A stretch of 64,000 nucleotides of DNA, from positions 1,736,001 through 1,800,000 of the forward strand of contig CP129487.1 of the NCBI GenBank assembly GCA_030584025.1. Reading direction: 5' to 3'. Numbering within the stretch: the first letter of the stretch is position 1; each line of letters begins with the position of its first letter. The position numbers and the translations under genes were made by a program. Positions 35,813-47,300 of this stretch are shown here, piece by piece. The notes beneath the pieces were generated by a model, which was not told the origin of the DNA, made no database searches, and was given only the letters and a program-made list of their open reading frames with translations. This DNA comes from Cyclobacteriaceae bacterium. Lineage in GTDB: Bacteria > Bacteroidota > Bacteroidia > Cytophagales > Cyclobacteriaceae.

Positions 35813-35844
35813 CAAAGGTAAAGAAATTTGTGTGTAAGAACCAA
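35813..35844 (-). promoter_or_regulatory. Probable promoter (TTG-N21-TACCTTTG)
   Basis: The minus strand carries TACCTTTG (35813-35820), a full TAnnTTTG match, with TTG (35842-35844) 21 bases upstream. It predicts transcription from about 35806 into the TPR/barrel operon. A small CCGTG/CACGG hairpin at 35793-35809 would lie at the start of this leader. Confidence 0.6.
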
Positions 35845-35868
35845 GGCAGTCACGTTCAATGAACACAT

Positions 35869-36891
35869 TCAGTGCATGAGTTTATAAATCAGTTCACGAA
35901 GTATCTGCCCTTCATCTGCTGAACCCGAGTCAACGCCTTTCAATTGAAGATCGGCTGTTTTCAGGTGCATGATGTTTTCAATGATCTTCATAAGCTGATA
36001 GTGCTGTAAAGCCTGACTGTAATCACGTACAGCGTAGGGACTGATTTTCAAGCTACTAACCAATCCTTTTTCACTTTTATCAGAAGCTTGTGCCGCAATG
36101 AGAAGCTTGCTGAAAAAAGAATATAAAAATGCCACAACCGGTATTACCGGGTTGCGCTTGGTGTTCTGTTCAAAATAATTCACAATCCGGGCAGCCGTTA
36201 GTCCATCGCGCTGAATTACGGATTTCTGCAACTCGAATATGTTATATTCTTTACTCACCCCCACATGACTCATCACCCGCTCCACCGTAATGGACTCCCC
36301 CGGCTTGAGCAACAGGCTAACTTTATCAAATTCATTGGTTAACCGGTTCAAATCGTTACCCACCAACTGACAAAGGGTGTAAGCTGCTTGCGCATCAATA
36401 CTCACTTCTTTTTCACGGGCATATTCACTGATAAATTCAGGGAGTTGGTTTTCGTAAAGCTTTTTACCCGAGATGGTAGTGGCGAGTTTTTCTATGCTCT
36501 TTCCCAACTCCTTCCGCTTATCAAGCTGCTTATGCTTATGGCAAAAAACCAACACCGTGCTGGGTACGGGTTGTTTCAGGTAATCCAAAAGTAGTTTCGC
36601 ACCCGTCTCCCGTCCAATATCCTGAATATCCTGCGCTTCCTTAACGATCACCACCTGCCGTTCGGCCATCATGGGAAATCGTCTGGCGTGTGTAAGCACA
36701 GTAGCCATGGCTACATCCTTTCCATAAACCACTACCTGATTAAAGCTTTTCTCAGTTTCCGAGAGTGCATGAGTTTCAATGTAATCGGAAATGTAGTCGA
36801 TAAAATAACTCTCCTCGCCTTGCAGGAAATAGACCGGATCGAATTTCCTCGCCTTCAGTTTTTCTAGAATCTTCTTTACACTGGCTTCCAT
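35869..36891 (-). CDS. holA: DNA polymerase III subunit delta
   Basis: HolA is the clamp-loader subunit that opens the beta clamp. Family features are KFDPVYFLQGEESYFIDYISD near the N-terminus, RRFPMMAERQVVIVKEAQ, DLNRLTNEFDKVSLL, and the C-terminal helical collar with LIAAQASDKSEK and LKTADLQLKGVDSG. The frame opens at 36969, but the first 26 residues are unlike the family and overlap the rhomboid gene. The ATG at 36891 (MEASVKKIL) shares one base with the rhomboid stop (TAATG) and is chosen. The 340-residue length is typical. Confidence 0.9.
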   Translation of the reverse strand: MEASVKKILEKLKARKFDPVYFLQGEESYFIDYISDYIETHALSETEKSFNQVVVYGKDVAMATVLTHARRFPMMAERQVVIVKEAQDIQDIGRETGAKLLLDYLKQPVPSTVLVFCHKHKQLDKRKELGKSIEKLATTISGKKLYENQLPEFISEYAREKEVSIDAQAAYTLCQLVGNDLNRLTNEFDKVSLLLKPGESITVERVMSHVGVSKEYNIFELQKSVIQRDGLTAARIVNYFEQNTKRNPVIPVVAFLYSFFSKLLIAAQASDKSEKGLVSSLKISPYAVRDYSQALQHYQLMKIIENIMHLKTADLQLKGVDSGSADEGQILRELIYKLMH

Positions 36892-37451
36892 TATCCAACT
36901 CGTTTCCGGGCACCAAAAGTAATGGCTGATGTAATACCAACCAAGGCGCCTCCCAAATGCGATTCCCATGATATTCCGGGATCGCCTGGAAGCACACCAT
37001 AGAAGACGCTTCCATATAAAAATAAGGTGATCACCGAAATGGCAATCGAACGAAAATCGCGCCTGAATATGCCGAAGAAAATAAGAAAGAACGCCAATCC
37101 GTAAACCACCCCGCTAGCACCAATGTGATTGGCCGGCCGGGCAAAAAGCCACACCAATGTGTTCGTCCAGAAATAGGCACGAAAGAAAACCGCTTTGGCT
37201 ATAGCATTATAAAAATAGAACAATGTAGCTCCCAGAAACAGCAACGGAATGGTATTCGATATCAGGTGATATACATCACCATGCGCCATGGGGCCTACAA
37301 AAATTCCAATCAGTCCTTTTAAGGTACGGGGTTCAATACCGTAAGCGCTGATTTGCCAGGCATAGTTTTGCTCCAGGTAAAAGCAAAGCCACATAAAAAA
37401 AACGAGACGGAACGGAATGACAGAACTTCCGATGATCGAGGATTGCGGCAT
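36891..37451 (-). CDS. Rhomboid family intramembrane serine protease
   Basis: Five to six transmembrane segments fill the 186 residues. The catalytic Ser lies in IGASGVVYGLAFF, the partner His in SWESHLGGALVG, and the HLISN segment earlier matches the conserved His/Asn pair that builds the oxyanion site. It should cleave transmembrane proteins in the inner membrane. It sits 5 bases after the TerB-like gene and is coupled with holA by a 1-base overlap; any joint function with holA is doubtful. Confidence 0.88.
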   Translation of the reverse strand: MPQSSIIGSSVIPFRLVFFMWLCFYLEQNYAWQISAYGIEPRTLKGLIGIFVGPMAHGDVYHLISNTIPLLFLGATLFYFYNAIAKAVFFRAYFWTNTLVWLFARPANHIGASGVVYGLAFFLIFFGIFRRDFRSIAISVITLFLYGSVFYGVLPGDPGISWESHLGGALVGITSAITFGARKRVG

Positions 37452-37456
37452 CTAAA

Positions 37457-37924
37457 TCAGGTTGATGCGGGATTTTTGATCATGCTTAACTTAATGTATC
37501 GGGCTTCTTCATCGGCAATTGTATTGATTCCTAACAATCCACCCGATGATCCGGCAATTTTTTCTGCTAGTCCCAGCAGGGTTTTGTAAAACTCTTCTGC
37601 AAATGCCTGATCAATCTTTGGCCAAATTGTATTCAACTCAGCAAGTTCTTCCACCAATAAAGGTGTGCGTTGTGTGGATTCGTATGGGTAGTTCTGAAGC
37701 ACAATCTTCATTTTATCCTCGAAGTCTTGCGCAATTTCATGAAACAAAACTGATACGGATGAAACCGACCGGTTCTTTCTTTTTTCCGCATGGCGGATAG
37801 CTTCCTGGATCTCCTTGCGGTCAATCTTACCATCGGCACCTGCTATCAGAATGCAGACAAGAATCGGTGCTTTATACACCAGTTCCATTTCATGTGCGTT
37901 AAGTGAGTGGAGTTCAGGAACCAT
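37457..37924 (-). CDS. TerB-like helical protein
   Basis: A short all-helical protein with KAPILVCILIAGADGKIDRK at about residue 17, the acidic/Gly pattern seen at the start of TerB-like domains, where metal-binding Asp residues are often found. No signal peptide is present, so it is cytoplasmic. It leads the holA operon and is divergent from the NtrC-type regulator gene. No function can be assigned beyond the fold. Confidence 0.6.
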   Translation of the reverse strand: MVPELHSLNAHEMELVYKAPILVCILIAGADGKIDRKEIQEAIRHAEKRKNRSVSSVSVLFHEIAQDFEDKMKIVLQNYPYESTQRTPLLVEELAELNTIWPKIDQAFAEEFYKTLLGLAEKIAGSSGGLLGINTIADEEARYIKLSMIKNPAST

Positions 37925-38023
37925 GTTGAAAATCGTATTACAAATGTGTCGAATAATACCATGTTTTGGTACTTTTATGAGTTAAAAAAACTGTCGTATC
38001 TTACTCCTGTCAAGAATCAGCTC

Positions 38024-39385
38024 ATGTACGAAAAGGACCCTTTAAAAATATTTGTTGTAGAAGACGACCCTGCCTATACCAAATTTCTGAAATATGTGTT
38101 GGGGCTTAACCCCGATTTTGAAGTAGAGTATTTCACTACCGGTAAAGAGTGTCTGTCGAACCTGCACAAGAACCCATCCGTGATCACACTCGACTACTCC
38201 CTGCCCGATCAATCGGGTGAGAGCGTGTTGGAGCAGGTCAGAAGCTACGATCCCAACATCAGTGTGATTATCGTATCGGCACAGGAGAAGATTGGAACGG
38301 CCGTAGAGTTACTGAAATCAGGTGCGTTCGATTACATCGCGAAAGATCAGGATACGAAAGATCGCCTGCTCAGTTCCATCAACCATGCACGAAACAAATC
38401 TTCTCTCATAAAAGAGATTGATCATCTCAAGAAGGAAATCACTGAGAAGTACGAATTTGAAAACAGCATCATCGGCAAGAGTACAGCCTTGAAGTCTGTA
38501 TTTCAGCTAATGGAAAAGGCCGTCAGCACCAACATTTCAGTTTCCATATCAGGCGAAACAGGAACGGGTAAAGAGCTGGTGGCCAAGGCTATACATTACA
38601 ATAGCAAAAGAAAAAATAAGCCATTTGTAGCCGTTAATATTGCGGCTATACCACGCGAATTAATTGAAAGCGAGTTATTTGGGCATGAGAAAGGCGCATT
38701 TACCGGTGCCGTGACAAAGCGGATTGGGAAGTTTGAAGAAGCCGAAGGCGGAACAATTTTTCTGGATGAAATCGGAGAAATGGACCCCTCATTGCAGGCT
38801 AAGCTATTGCGCGTTTTGCAGGAGCGCGAAATCACCCGCATCGGTGGAAACCAGGTTATCAAACTTGATGTGCGCGTGATTTCGGCCACCCATAAAGACC
38901 TGGGTGAAGAAGTGAAAAGCGGCCGGTTTCGTGAAGACCTGTACTACCGGTTATTAGGTATGCCCATTAACCTCCCTCCCCTTCGCGAACGCGGTAACGA
39001 TGTAATTCTAATAGCGAAATATTTTCTTGACCAATTTTCGAAAGACAATCAGTTGCCCAAAATACTCATCTCGCAAGAGGCACAGTCGCGGATGCTGGAA
39101 TACCCGTTTCCAGGTAACATCCGCGAGTTGAAATCAGTCATCGAACTGGCGGCAGTTATGTGTGAGGACAACCTGATTCAACCGCAGCACATCACCTTCG
39201 GCAGTGCCAAACGGCCAGAATATCTACTCAGCCAGGAGATGACTATGCAGGAATACATGTACCGGATTATCCGGCATTACCTCACCCGCTATGATAACAA
39301 TGTTTTGGAGGTGGCTAAACGTCTGGATATTGGTAAATCATCACTTTACCGATACCTGAAAGAGATGGAGGCTGCAGGTATTTAG
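38024..39385 (+). CDS. Sigma-54-dependent response regulator (NtrC family)
   Basis: The domain order is REC (about residues 5-125, phospho-acceptor Asp57 in ITLDYSLP), AAA+ sigma-54 activation domain (Walker A GETGTGKE, GAFTGA loop intact in HEKGAFTGAVTKR, Walker B GGTIFLDEIGEM, R-finger region), and a Fis-type HTH (NVLEVAKRLDIGKSSLYRYL). The protein should activate sigma-54 promoters when phosphorylated. The frame opens at 37907, but the leading 39 residues are not REC-like; the Met at 38024 (MYEKDPLKIFVVEDD) is chosen. It is followed after 5 bases by the hybrid kinase. Confidence 0.9.
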   Translation: MYEKDPLKIFVVEDDPAYTKFLKYVLGLNPDFEVEYFTTGKECLSNLHKNPSVITLDYSLPDQSGESVLEQVRSYDPNISVIIVSAQEKIGTAVELLKSGAFDYIAKDQDTKDRLLSSINHARNKSSLIKEIDHLKKEITEKYEFENSIIGKSTALKSVFQLMEKAVSTNISVSISGETGTGKELVAKAIHYNSKRKNKPFVAVNIAAIPRELIESELFGHEKGAFTGAVTKRIGKFEEAEGGTIFLDEIGEMDPSLQAKLLRVLQEREITRIGGNQVIKLDVRVISATHKDLGEEVKSGRFREDLYYRLLGMPINLPPLRERGNDVILIAKYFLDQFSKDNQLPKILISQEAQSRMLEYPFPGNIRELKSVIELAAVMCEDNLIQPQHITFGSAKRPEYLLSQEMTMQEYMYRIIRHYLTRYDNNVLEVAKRLDIGKSSLYRYLKEMEAAGI

Positions 39386-39390
39386 GGTAT

Positions 39391-41331
39391 ATGAAGAATC
39401 TGGGTGCTTATATAAAGCGCGGCCGCTTTTACGAAGCGGTTGTTGAAGATGGGTCTGATATCATTTTCATTGTCGACTTTAACGGCTCCATTCTATATCA
39501 TAATGCCTCGGTTCATGAAACATTGGGGTATCGTGCACGCAGCCTCGTGGGCAAGAACTTTTTCGATTTCATTTTACCTGAAAAGCTTGAGGAGTTTAAA
39601 AGGCAATTCAAAACGAGTCAGAAGAAAGCCTATAACCAGAAGATAGAATTTCAGTTTCTCTGTAAAGACAAGTCGTACCGTTTCCTGGAGTTTAACTCCA
39701 TCAACCTGAAGCATAAGGAAAAACTGAATGGGCTCATTCTCGACTGCCGCGACATCACACAACGAAAGAAGGATGCCGAAGAATTGGTTCGGTTGCAAAA
39801 AGCAAAGGAACAATTTCTGGCTAACATCAGCCACGAAATCAGAACGCCCATTAACGGCATTGCCGGTATGGCCAGTTTGCTTAGTAAAGATCAGAACAAG
39901 GAGGAGCGAGAGACATACCTGAATGCCATCAGGCATTCGGCCGAAAACCTGAAGGTGATCATTAACGACATCCTCGATCTGGCTGCCATTGAATCAGGCA
40001 AGTTAAAATTTGAGACGATTGGTTTTAACCTGGCTGATTTACTTCCTTCGCTCATCAGTACATTCAAGTATCAGGCTGCTGAGAAAAAAATTGCACTCGA
40101 TTATACGCTTGATGAAAAAGCCAATCGAATATTGGTTGGTGACCCTGTGCGGTTGAATCAGATTCTGATTAACCTGATCAGCAATGCCGTAAAGTTTACA
40201 CACACCGGATCTATTTTGGTAAATGCCACCGTGCAAAAGGAACAAAAGGGAAAATGTTGGATAGATATTTCGGTTACGGACACCGGTGTTGGTATTCCTG
40301 AAGAAAAGCTTAAAACCATTTTTGAAAGTTTTAGTCAGGCCGATGCCAGCGTTACCCGAAGATATGGCGGCACAGGATTGGGGTTGACCATTGCCAAACA
40401 ATTAGTTGAACTGCAACGAGGAAAAATTACGGTTAAGAGTAAGGAACATGTCGGATCGGTCTTTTCCATTACCATTCCCTATCAAACAGGTACAACCAGG
40501 CGTATTGGATTGGTTTCTCCGGTTCAGAAAAACAATAAAACAAAAGAAGCCGGGTCGAAGCATTTAAGTGTTTTATTGGTTGAAGATAATGACATAAACC
40601 GGCTCTATGCACAAAGCATCTTACGGAGCTGGCAATGTGAAACCGATGTAGCAGAGAATGGTTTGGTAGCCATCGAGCGTTTAAAATCCCGCCCCTACGA
40701 TGTCGTGTTAATGGATATTCAAATGCCGGTAATGGATGGATATGAAGCCACGCGGGTAATCAGGTTGATGAGCCAACCCGTAAGCTCGGTTCCGATCATT
40801 GCGCTTACGGCAAATGCTACCAAGGCAGACGTTGACCGATGCCTGGAAGCCGGCATGAATGATTACTTGTCTAAACCTTTTACACCTGAAGATTTATACA
40901 ATAAATTATTTGAAGACTTAAAACTGAGTGCAGCTACGCCTACCAAACCTCCGGTTTCGGAATCAACGCTGTACGATCTGGATTACCTCAGGAATGTATC
41001 TGGTAACAACACGGAGTTTATTCAGGAGATGATTCAAACATTTACAGACACCATGCCCGTTTCCATTGAACGGCTGGAGGTAGCAATCGCCAATCACAAT
41101 TGGGAAGAACTCTCACGGGTTATTCACCAGATTAAACCATCCTTAACCCTATTGGGTATTCATAAGTTGAAGGACACCGCGGTCATTCTGGAAGAAGAAT
41201 TCAAAAAAGCTTTTGCCCAGAAAAAGAGCGAAGATCAGGTTGAGTCCAGTTTACAAATCCTAACCGAATTTATTCACCTGATTAAGAAAGCCATTAGTGA
41301 ACTCAAGCAGGTGAAAGTAACTGGTGCTTAG
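39391..41331 (+). CDS. Hybrid sensor histidine kinase (PAS-HisKA-HATPase-REC-Hpt)
   Basis: The domains in order are a PAS sensor (about 15-125) joined by a short coiled coil to HisKA with the phospho-His148 in NISHEIRTP, HATPase_c with N-box LISNAVKFTH, DTGVGI and GGTGLGLTIAKQ, REC with Asp442 in VVLMDIQMPVMDGYEA, and a C-terminal Hpt with His579 in RVIHQIKPS. No transmembrane helix is present, so it senses a cytoplasmic signal. Phosphate could pass His-Asp-His and then to the regulator encoded just upstream. Its TAG overlaps the stop of the convergent giant gene by 2 bases. Confidence 0.93.
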   Translation: MKNLGAYIKRGRFYEAVVEDGSDIIFIVDFNGSILYHNASVHETLGYRARSLVGKNFFDFILPEKLEEFKRQFKTSQKKAYNQKIEFQFLCKDKSYRFLEFNSINLKHKEKLNGLILDCRDITQRKKDAEELVRLQKAKEQFLANISHEIRTPINGIAGMASLLSKDQNKEERETYLNAIRHSAENLKVIINDILDLAAIESGKLKFETIGFNLADLLPSLISTFKYQAAEKKIALDYTLDEKANRILVGDPVRLNQILINLISNAVKFTHTGSILVNATVQKEQKGKCWIDISVTDTGVGIPEEKLKTIFESFSQADASVTRRYGGTGLGLTIAKQLVELQRGKITVKSKEHVGSVFSITIPYQTGTTRRIGLVSPVQKNNKTKEAGSKHLSVLLVEDNDINRLYAQSILRSWQCETDVAENGLVAIERLKSRPYDVVLMDIQMPVMDGYEATRVIRLMSQPVSSVPIIALTANATKADVDRCLEAGMNDYLSKPFTPEDLYNKLFEDLKLSAATPTKPPVSESTLYDLDYLRNVSGNNTEFIQEMIQTFTDTMPVSIERLEVAIANHNWEELSRVIHQIKPSLTLLGIHKLKDTAVILEEEFKKAFAQKKSEDQVESSLQILTEFIHLIKKAISELKQVKVTGA

Positions 41332-44300
41332 TGCCTGTTCATCACCGCCAGTTTCTTCTGCACCACTACCCTATTTCCTTTGCTGAACGTGACGATGTAC
41401 ATGCCGTTAGCGAGGCGATCCAGCTCAACCTGTTGCGGTTCTGATAAGTCTTCGTTCAAGGTACCGCGTAACACTTCAACTCCACGTTGGTCAATGATGC
41501 TCCAGGTATAACCTTGAATCGGTGTCACATTACCAAAGCCCGATTCAATTCCAAAGTTCACTTTATTGGAGGCAGGGTTCGGGAAAACCACCAGGTCTTT
41601 AACCTGAGCCAATACAGGGTCATCACCAATTCCAACAACTGTTGTGGGCACTTTGAATTCTGATTGAATTACTCTGGATTGGTGAATGCGTTTTGTGTTA
41701 CGATCTTGTACAAAGGCCACCAGGTACAGGTTATTACCATCCTGGACAGGAACATTAACAATACTCTTGACTGGGACATTCTGCACAGTGCCGTTATTCC
41801 AGGTTTGATTCACGGTCAACCCCTCACTTCCCATCAACATTTTCCGCAGCACGTTCACATTTCCATTCACATCACCTTCAACCAACGCCACCTGGAACGT
41901 GTAAGGAGTGGTTACCGACTGCTGTGCAATATATTCGTAGTCAACAGTTAAGTCGATAGAGTCATTCGTTGTTGGGTTTTGTATAACATCAATTGTAAAC
42001 AATGGATCTTCCAATGCCCTGCGGTCAAGTTCAACTGCGGTTATTTTGGTTTGGTCACCGTTAAAGGCTGTACCGAAGTAGTTACCCAATACACCATCCA
42101 TAATGGCTGCAGGAGGTTGAGATACGCCATAGTACAGGCTTCTGGCTGCAGGATCAATTGGATTTTCAGCATTGATCACATCCGGAGAAGGATTCGCGAT
42201 GTGGTATTGAATCTTAAAAAAGTCAGCACTGTCTTTAAGCGTAAATTGATTCGTATACAAATTATTGAGGTAGTCATTAGAAGTAGTGCTTATTCCTGCA
42301 TTGGTAAAATATTCAACCAGTACATTGCGCTGTTTTTCACCTACAAAAACATTGTCAAAGGCAAAACCTTCATAGGGTCTTGAAGGTGTACCGTTATCAC
42401 TGTTACTACCAAAGGCAATGCGGAGAATAACTTCATTGCGTTCTGTTTTCGGGATCATATCAAGGTTAAACCTGGCCGTTCTCCAACCAGTTTGTATACC
42501 AGTCCATCCAAACTGACCGATGGATTGTAAGCCAGGATTAGCTACCAGTGCACCCCGGTTATACCAGTTTATACCTGCGCCACTGATATCGCCAATAGCT
42601 TCCCATGTAGTCCCACCATCAATTGAATATTGAAGTACGGCTCCATCGCGTTGATCTTCGAGATCAGACCAGTAATCAATTGACACCATGGGTCTCTTAA
42701 TATCAAGAAGATTAAGGCAAGGTCCAATAACAGCCGATTTCTCGTTATGGAAATAGGTGGCATTTTGCGAAGTAATGTCAGGATTACCGCCCGTCCACCA
42801 CGCATTGCTACTACCTGCTGCTGCGGAATTAATTACTGTACCCGTTGGAGGACCCCAAAGCCAACTAGTATCCGAAACAATAAGATCTGAAATCTGAAGT
42901 CCATTATTTGCTTTTGTTCTAACCCATGTGCCTTGGCTTAATTCAAAGTCTTCGAAGTACCCCATGGTTGGCGATGGAGTTCCATAATCTTGAATAAATA
43001 CTCTTCGTATCAATGAGTTTGTACAACCATCATCAGTAGTAACGGTCAGTTCTACATTGTACTGACCGAAATTATCATAGCGGTGTTCTGGTTCGGCAAA
43101 TGTTCCTAAGGTCCTTCCTCCATTTGTTCCGGCAGGAATGTTATCTCCAGCAAGGCCTGTTACGGAAAATCCATCATCAAATGTCCATGTATACGATTCA
43201 ATATTACTAATTCCCGGATTCGTCTGATCCACGAATTTTGTATCGTCACCGCTGCAAAATTCTGTCCAGCTAAATGCCATCTCAGGTACAGGTCCGACAC
43301 GTAAGAGCTTTGATGATTCATTTGAACAGCCCTCATTTGTGGTAACGAGTAATGTTACATTATAACTATTCGGGGCTGTATATTGATACGTTGGCTCTTG
43401 AGAGGTACTTCCATTACCATCACCAAATTGCCACAAGTATTGTGTTATTGCTGAGTTATAACTATTGGTACCACTAATTAAAGACGATTCGGCAAATGTG
43501 ATATTTGAAGTGACGCAAGAGTTGGCCACGTCAATTATCGATGTAGGTGATGCGGTTACCCGTATAATGCGTGCCAATGGATTTGTTGCACCAAATTCAT
43601 TCGTGTATTCATAAATGATGGTATACTCGCTGGTTGTAAGACCATCGGTACGCAGCTTGAATTTTCCGCTACCACCATCAAAGTAAATACTACCCGGAGG
43701 TAAATCAGGACTTGAAAAATTAGCAGCTTCAGGAGGTGTTAGGTTTGGAATATCCTCCAGCGGATCTTCGATAAGTGTAAGGTCTCCTTGGTCTGCACAG
43801 ATATAACCACTAGCCACGCCAAGCGGATCAGGTTGCTCATTTTGAACTCTAAAGCTAACTGTTGTAATAGGATTAACGATTATGTTTCTAACGGGTGAAC
43901 TGAAGCATCCGGTAGCTGGATCCTGATAAGAGTAGCGTATAGTATTTATTGCCGGGGTTAAGTTAGCAATAGACGGGAAAAACGTATTTCCTGAAACACC
44001 AGGGCCTGAGAACGTACCTCCTGGTGGAACACCGCTCATCGTAACCGGAGGACTATTTTCAGCATAAACAGGATCTAACCCAACAATCGTTACAAAGTTC
44101 AACGTATCCCTCACCGCTACCACAACCTGATCAGAAACAGCAGGACAAACACCTGCAGGATCATCAGTGGTCAAAGTGAAGGTGATTGACAGATTAGTAG
44201 CTGAACGCTCTGCATTGTTCAAGGTATAACCTGTAATGGGGTTAGTAGCCACATCAAAATTATTGGTACCCCCACTCCAGGTTACCGATGATGTTGATCC

Positions 44301-47300
44301 GCTAAATGATCCGTTCAACGTTATGTCATCATACTCGCAAATGGCAAAATCCGCTCCGGCAAATACTTTGGCTGACTCTTCTACATTAAAGTCTACATCA
44401 ATAAAGGCAACTGAACAGGGTCCTGCTCCATCTGGATCGTTTGTGGTCAAGCGGAAGGTAAGTACATTACCTACATCCGAAAGCTCAGTATCGTAGGATG
44501 CTGTAACGGTTAAACCGGTAATACTGCTGGTGGAGAGTGTACCGTCTCCGCTAATCAAGCTCCATGTTCCGCTTGTTGCGCTGCCGCCTATTGAACCACT
44601 TAAGCTAATTCTGTCGGGTTCACATACATCAACCAATGTTGCCGGTACCGATACAAGCGCTTGTGGATTTACACGCAACTCAAATGAACTTATAACGATG
44701 GTACAGATTGCAGATGGACTCGTAACAGTAAGGGTAAACGTTACTACGTTACCAACATCACCAACCCCTACCGTATAAACGGGATTTAACGCAGTGTCGT
44801 CATTCAAGCTACCCGTACCGTTGTGCGACCAGAACAAGTTTCCGTTTGAAGCAGAAGCTATTGTGGTACGGGTTGAAAAATCAAAGGATGGCGTTCCTTC
44901 ACACACAGCATCATTGCCACCGGCATTTGCTGTTGGCCCGGGTGTAATGGTAATCTCCATAACATCATTAACATCCACACAACTTCCGTTGGCGAATGCC
45001 GTAAGGGTGAAGGTTACAATACCGGTTTCACCTGGAGAAGCAAAATATGTGGGTGATAACGTTGTGCCATCAAACAAAGTTCCACTGCCATTGTGAGTCC
45101 ATTGTAGCGAACTGAAGTTGGAGGCAGAAGCTGGAATTGCGCGAGAGGAAAATGCTAAACTTCCGCCCTGACAGATTTCAGCATCACTTCCTGCATTAAC
45201 CATAACGGAAGGCGTGATGGTTAATACCAAATCATCGTTTACACTCGCGCAGCTTCCATTACCGGTTGCGGTTAAAGTAAACGTTACATTTCCGGTTTCT
45301 CCCGCACCTGGCGTATAGGTTGGTGTTAAGGTGCTTGCATTTGTTAAAGATCCCAGACCGGACGTAGTCCAGGTAATGGAACTGAAGTTACTGGCTGAGG
45401 CAGGCGTAGTCTGCGAAGCAAAATTAAATACTACTCCTTCGCAGGTTTCTGAATCGCTACCTGCCGATACTGTAGCCGATGGTGTAATGGTGAGCACCAT
45501 CTGATCCTGAATGGTATCACAACTGCCATTACCTGTTGCGGTCAAAGTAAAGGTTACATTCCCAGCTTCACCAACACCTGGTTGATACGTTGGTGTTAAT
45601 GTATTGGGATTAAAGAGTATTCCGGTACCGGTAGTTGTCCACGTTATAGTGGCATAATTTAAGGCACTTGCCGGTGTTCCCTGGGCAGTAAAATTAAACG
45701 TGACCCCCTGGCATGTTTCTGCATCACTTCCTGCTGATAACACGGGGGCTGGTGTTACCACCAGTGTCATTTGATCCTGTACCGAAACACAGCTTCCGTT
45801 TCCTGTAGCTGTTAATGTAAATATCACATTACCGGTTTCACCAACACCCGGAGTGTAGGTAGGTGTTAGTGTGTTTGCATTGGTGATTGAACCTGTTCCT
45901 GTGGTGGTCCATATAATCGAAAGGAAGTTTGTGGCTGTGGCCGGACTTGACTGGGAAGCAAAACTAAAGTTCACTCCCTGACAGGTTTCTGCATCGCTTC
46001 CGGCAAACACAGTAGCGGCCGGAGTAATGGTGAGTATCATCTGATCATTAACGGTAACACAACTTCCGTTGCCTGTAGCTGTAAGCGTAAAAGTGATGTT
46101 ACCTGTTTCGCCAACGGCAGGCACATAAGTGGGTGTCAGGGTGTTGGCATTACTGAGCACACCGGCACCGGTGGTTGTCCACAGTATCGTGTTAAAGTTA
46201 GATGCGGTTGCCAGCGTTGTTTGTGTATTAAAATTGAAGGTTACTCCCTGGCAGGTTTCTGAATCGCTTCCGGCAGAAACAACAGCAGCCGGTGTAATCA
46301 CCAGTGTCATTTGATCCTGAATCGTGAAACAACTGCCATTACCCGTTGCCGTTAAGGTAAAGGTTACATTCCCAGTTTCACCAACACCTGGTACATACGA
46401 TGGAGTAAGTGTACTGGCGTTGTTTAGCGTGCCGGTTCCTGTAGTTGTCCATAAAATGCTTTGGAAGTTTGTAGCTGTGGCCGGTGAACTTTGTGAGGTA
46501 AAGTTGTAGGTCACTCCTTGACAAGTCTCCGCATCACTTCCCGCAAAAACTGTTGGTGCAGGCGTAATGGTTAAAATCATCTGATCATTGACTGAAACAC
46601 AGCTTCCGCTTCCATTCGCAGTAAGTGTAAAGGTTACGGATCCGGTTTCACCTGCACCAGGAACGTAAGTAGGTGTTAACGTATTGGCATTGCTAAGCAA
46701 ACCCGTGCCTGTGGTTGTCCACAATATGCTGCTGAAATTTGATACGCTTGCCGGTGTCGACTGTGTGCTGAAGTTAAAATTCACTCCCTGACAGGTTTCC
46801 GCATCACTTCCGGCAGATACAACAGGTGCAGGTGTAATGTTCAGAATCATCTGATCCGCCACACTCACGCAGCTTCCGTTTCCGCTGGCCGTAAGGGTGA
46901 AGGTTACCGCACCGGTCTCGCCTACTCCAGGGGTATAAGTTGGCGTAAACGTAGAGGCATTGGTTAAAGAACCCGTTCCCGTAGTTGTCCAAAGTATGCT
47001 GCTGTAGTTGGTTGCCGATGCCGGTGTAGATTGTGTGTTGAAATTAAAGGCTACACCTTCGCAGGTTTCCTGATTGCTGCCGGCATTTACAGTTGGCGCA
47101 GGGGTAATCACCAATATCATTTGGTCATTCACACTCACACAACTTCCATTACCATTTACAGTTAGCGTAAAGGTTACATTGCCCGCCTCTCCAACTCCTG
47201 GCAGGTAGGTTGGCGTAAGGGTATTGGCATTGAAAATTGTACCGGTACCGGAATGGGTCCACAAAATGGATGAAGCGTTGGTTGCTGATGCCGGGGTTAC

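Noticed and set aside
36892..36969. Longer holA start at 36969
   Set aside because: It would overlap the rhomboid gene and its N-terminus is not HolA-like; the TAATG junction at 36891 is a better start.
37907..38023. Longer NtrC-type regulator start at 37907
   Set aside because: The first 39 residues are outside the REC domain and overlap the start of the divergent TerB-like gene.
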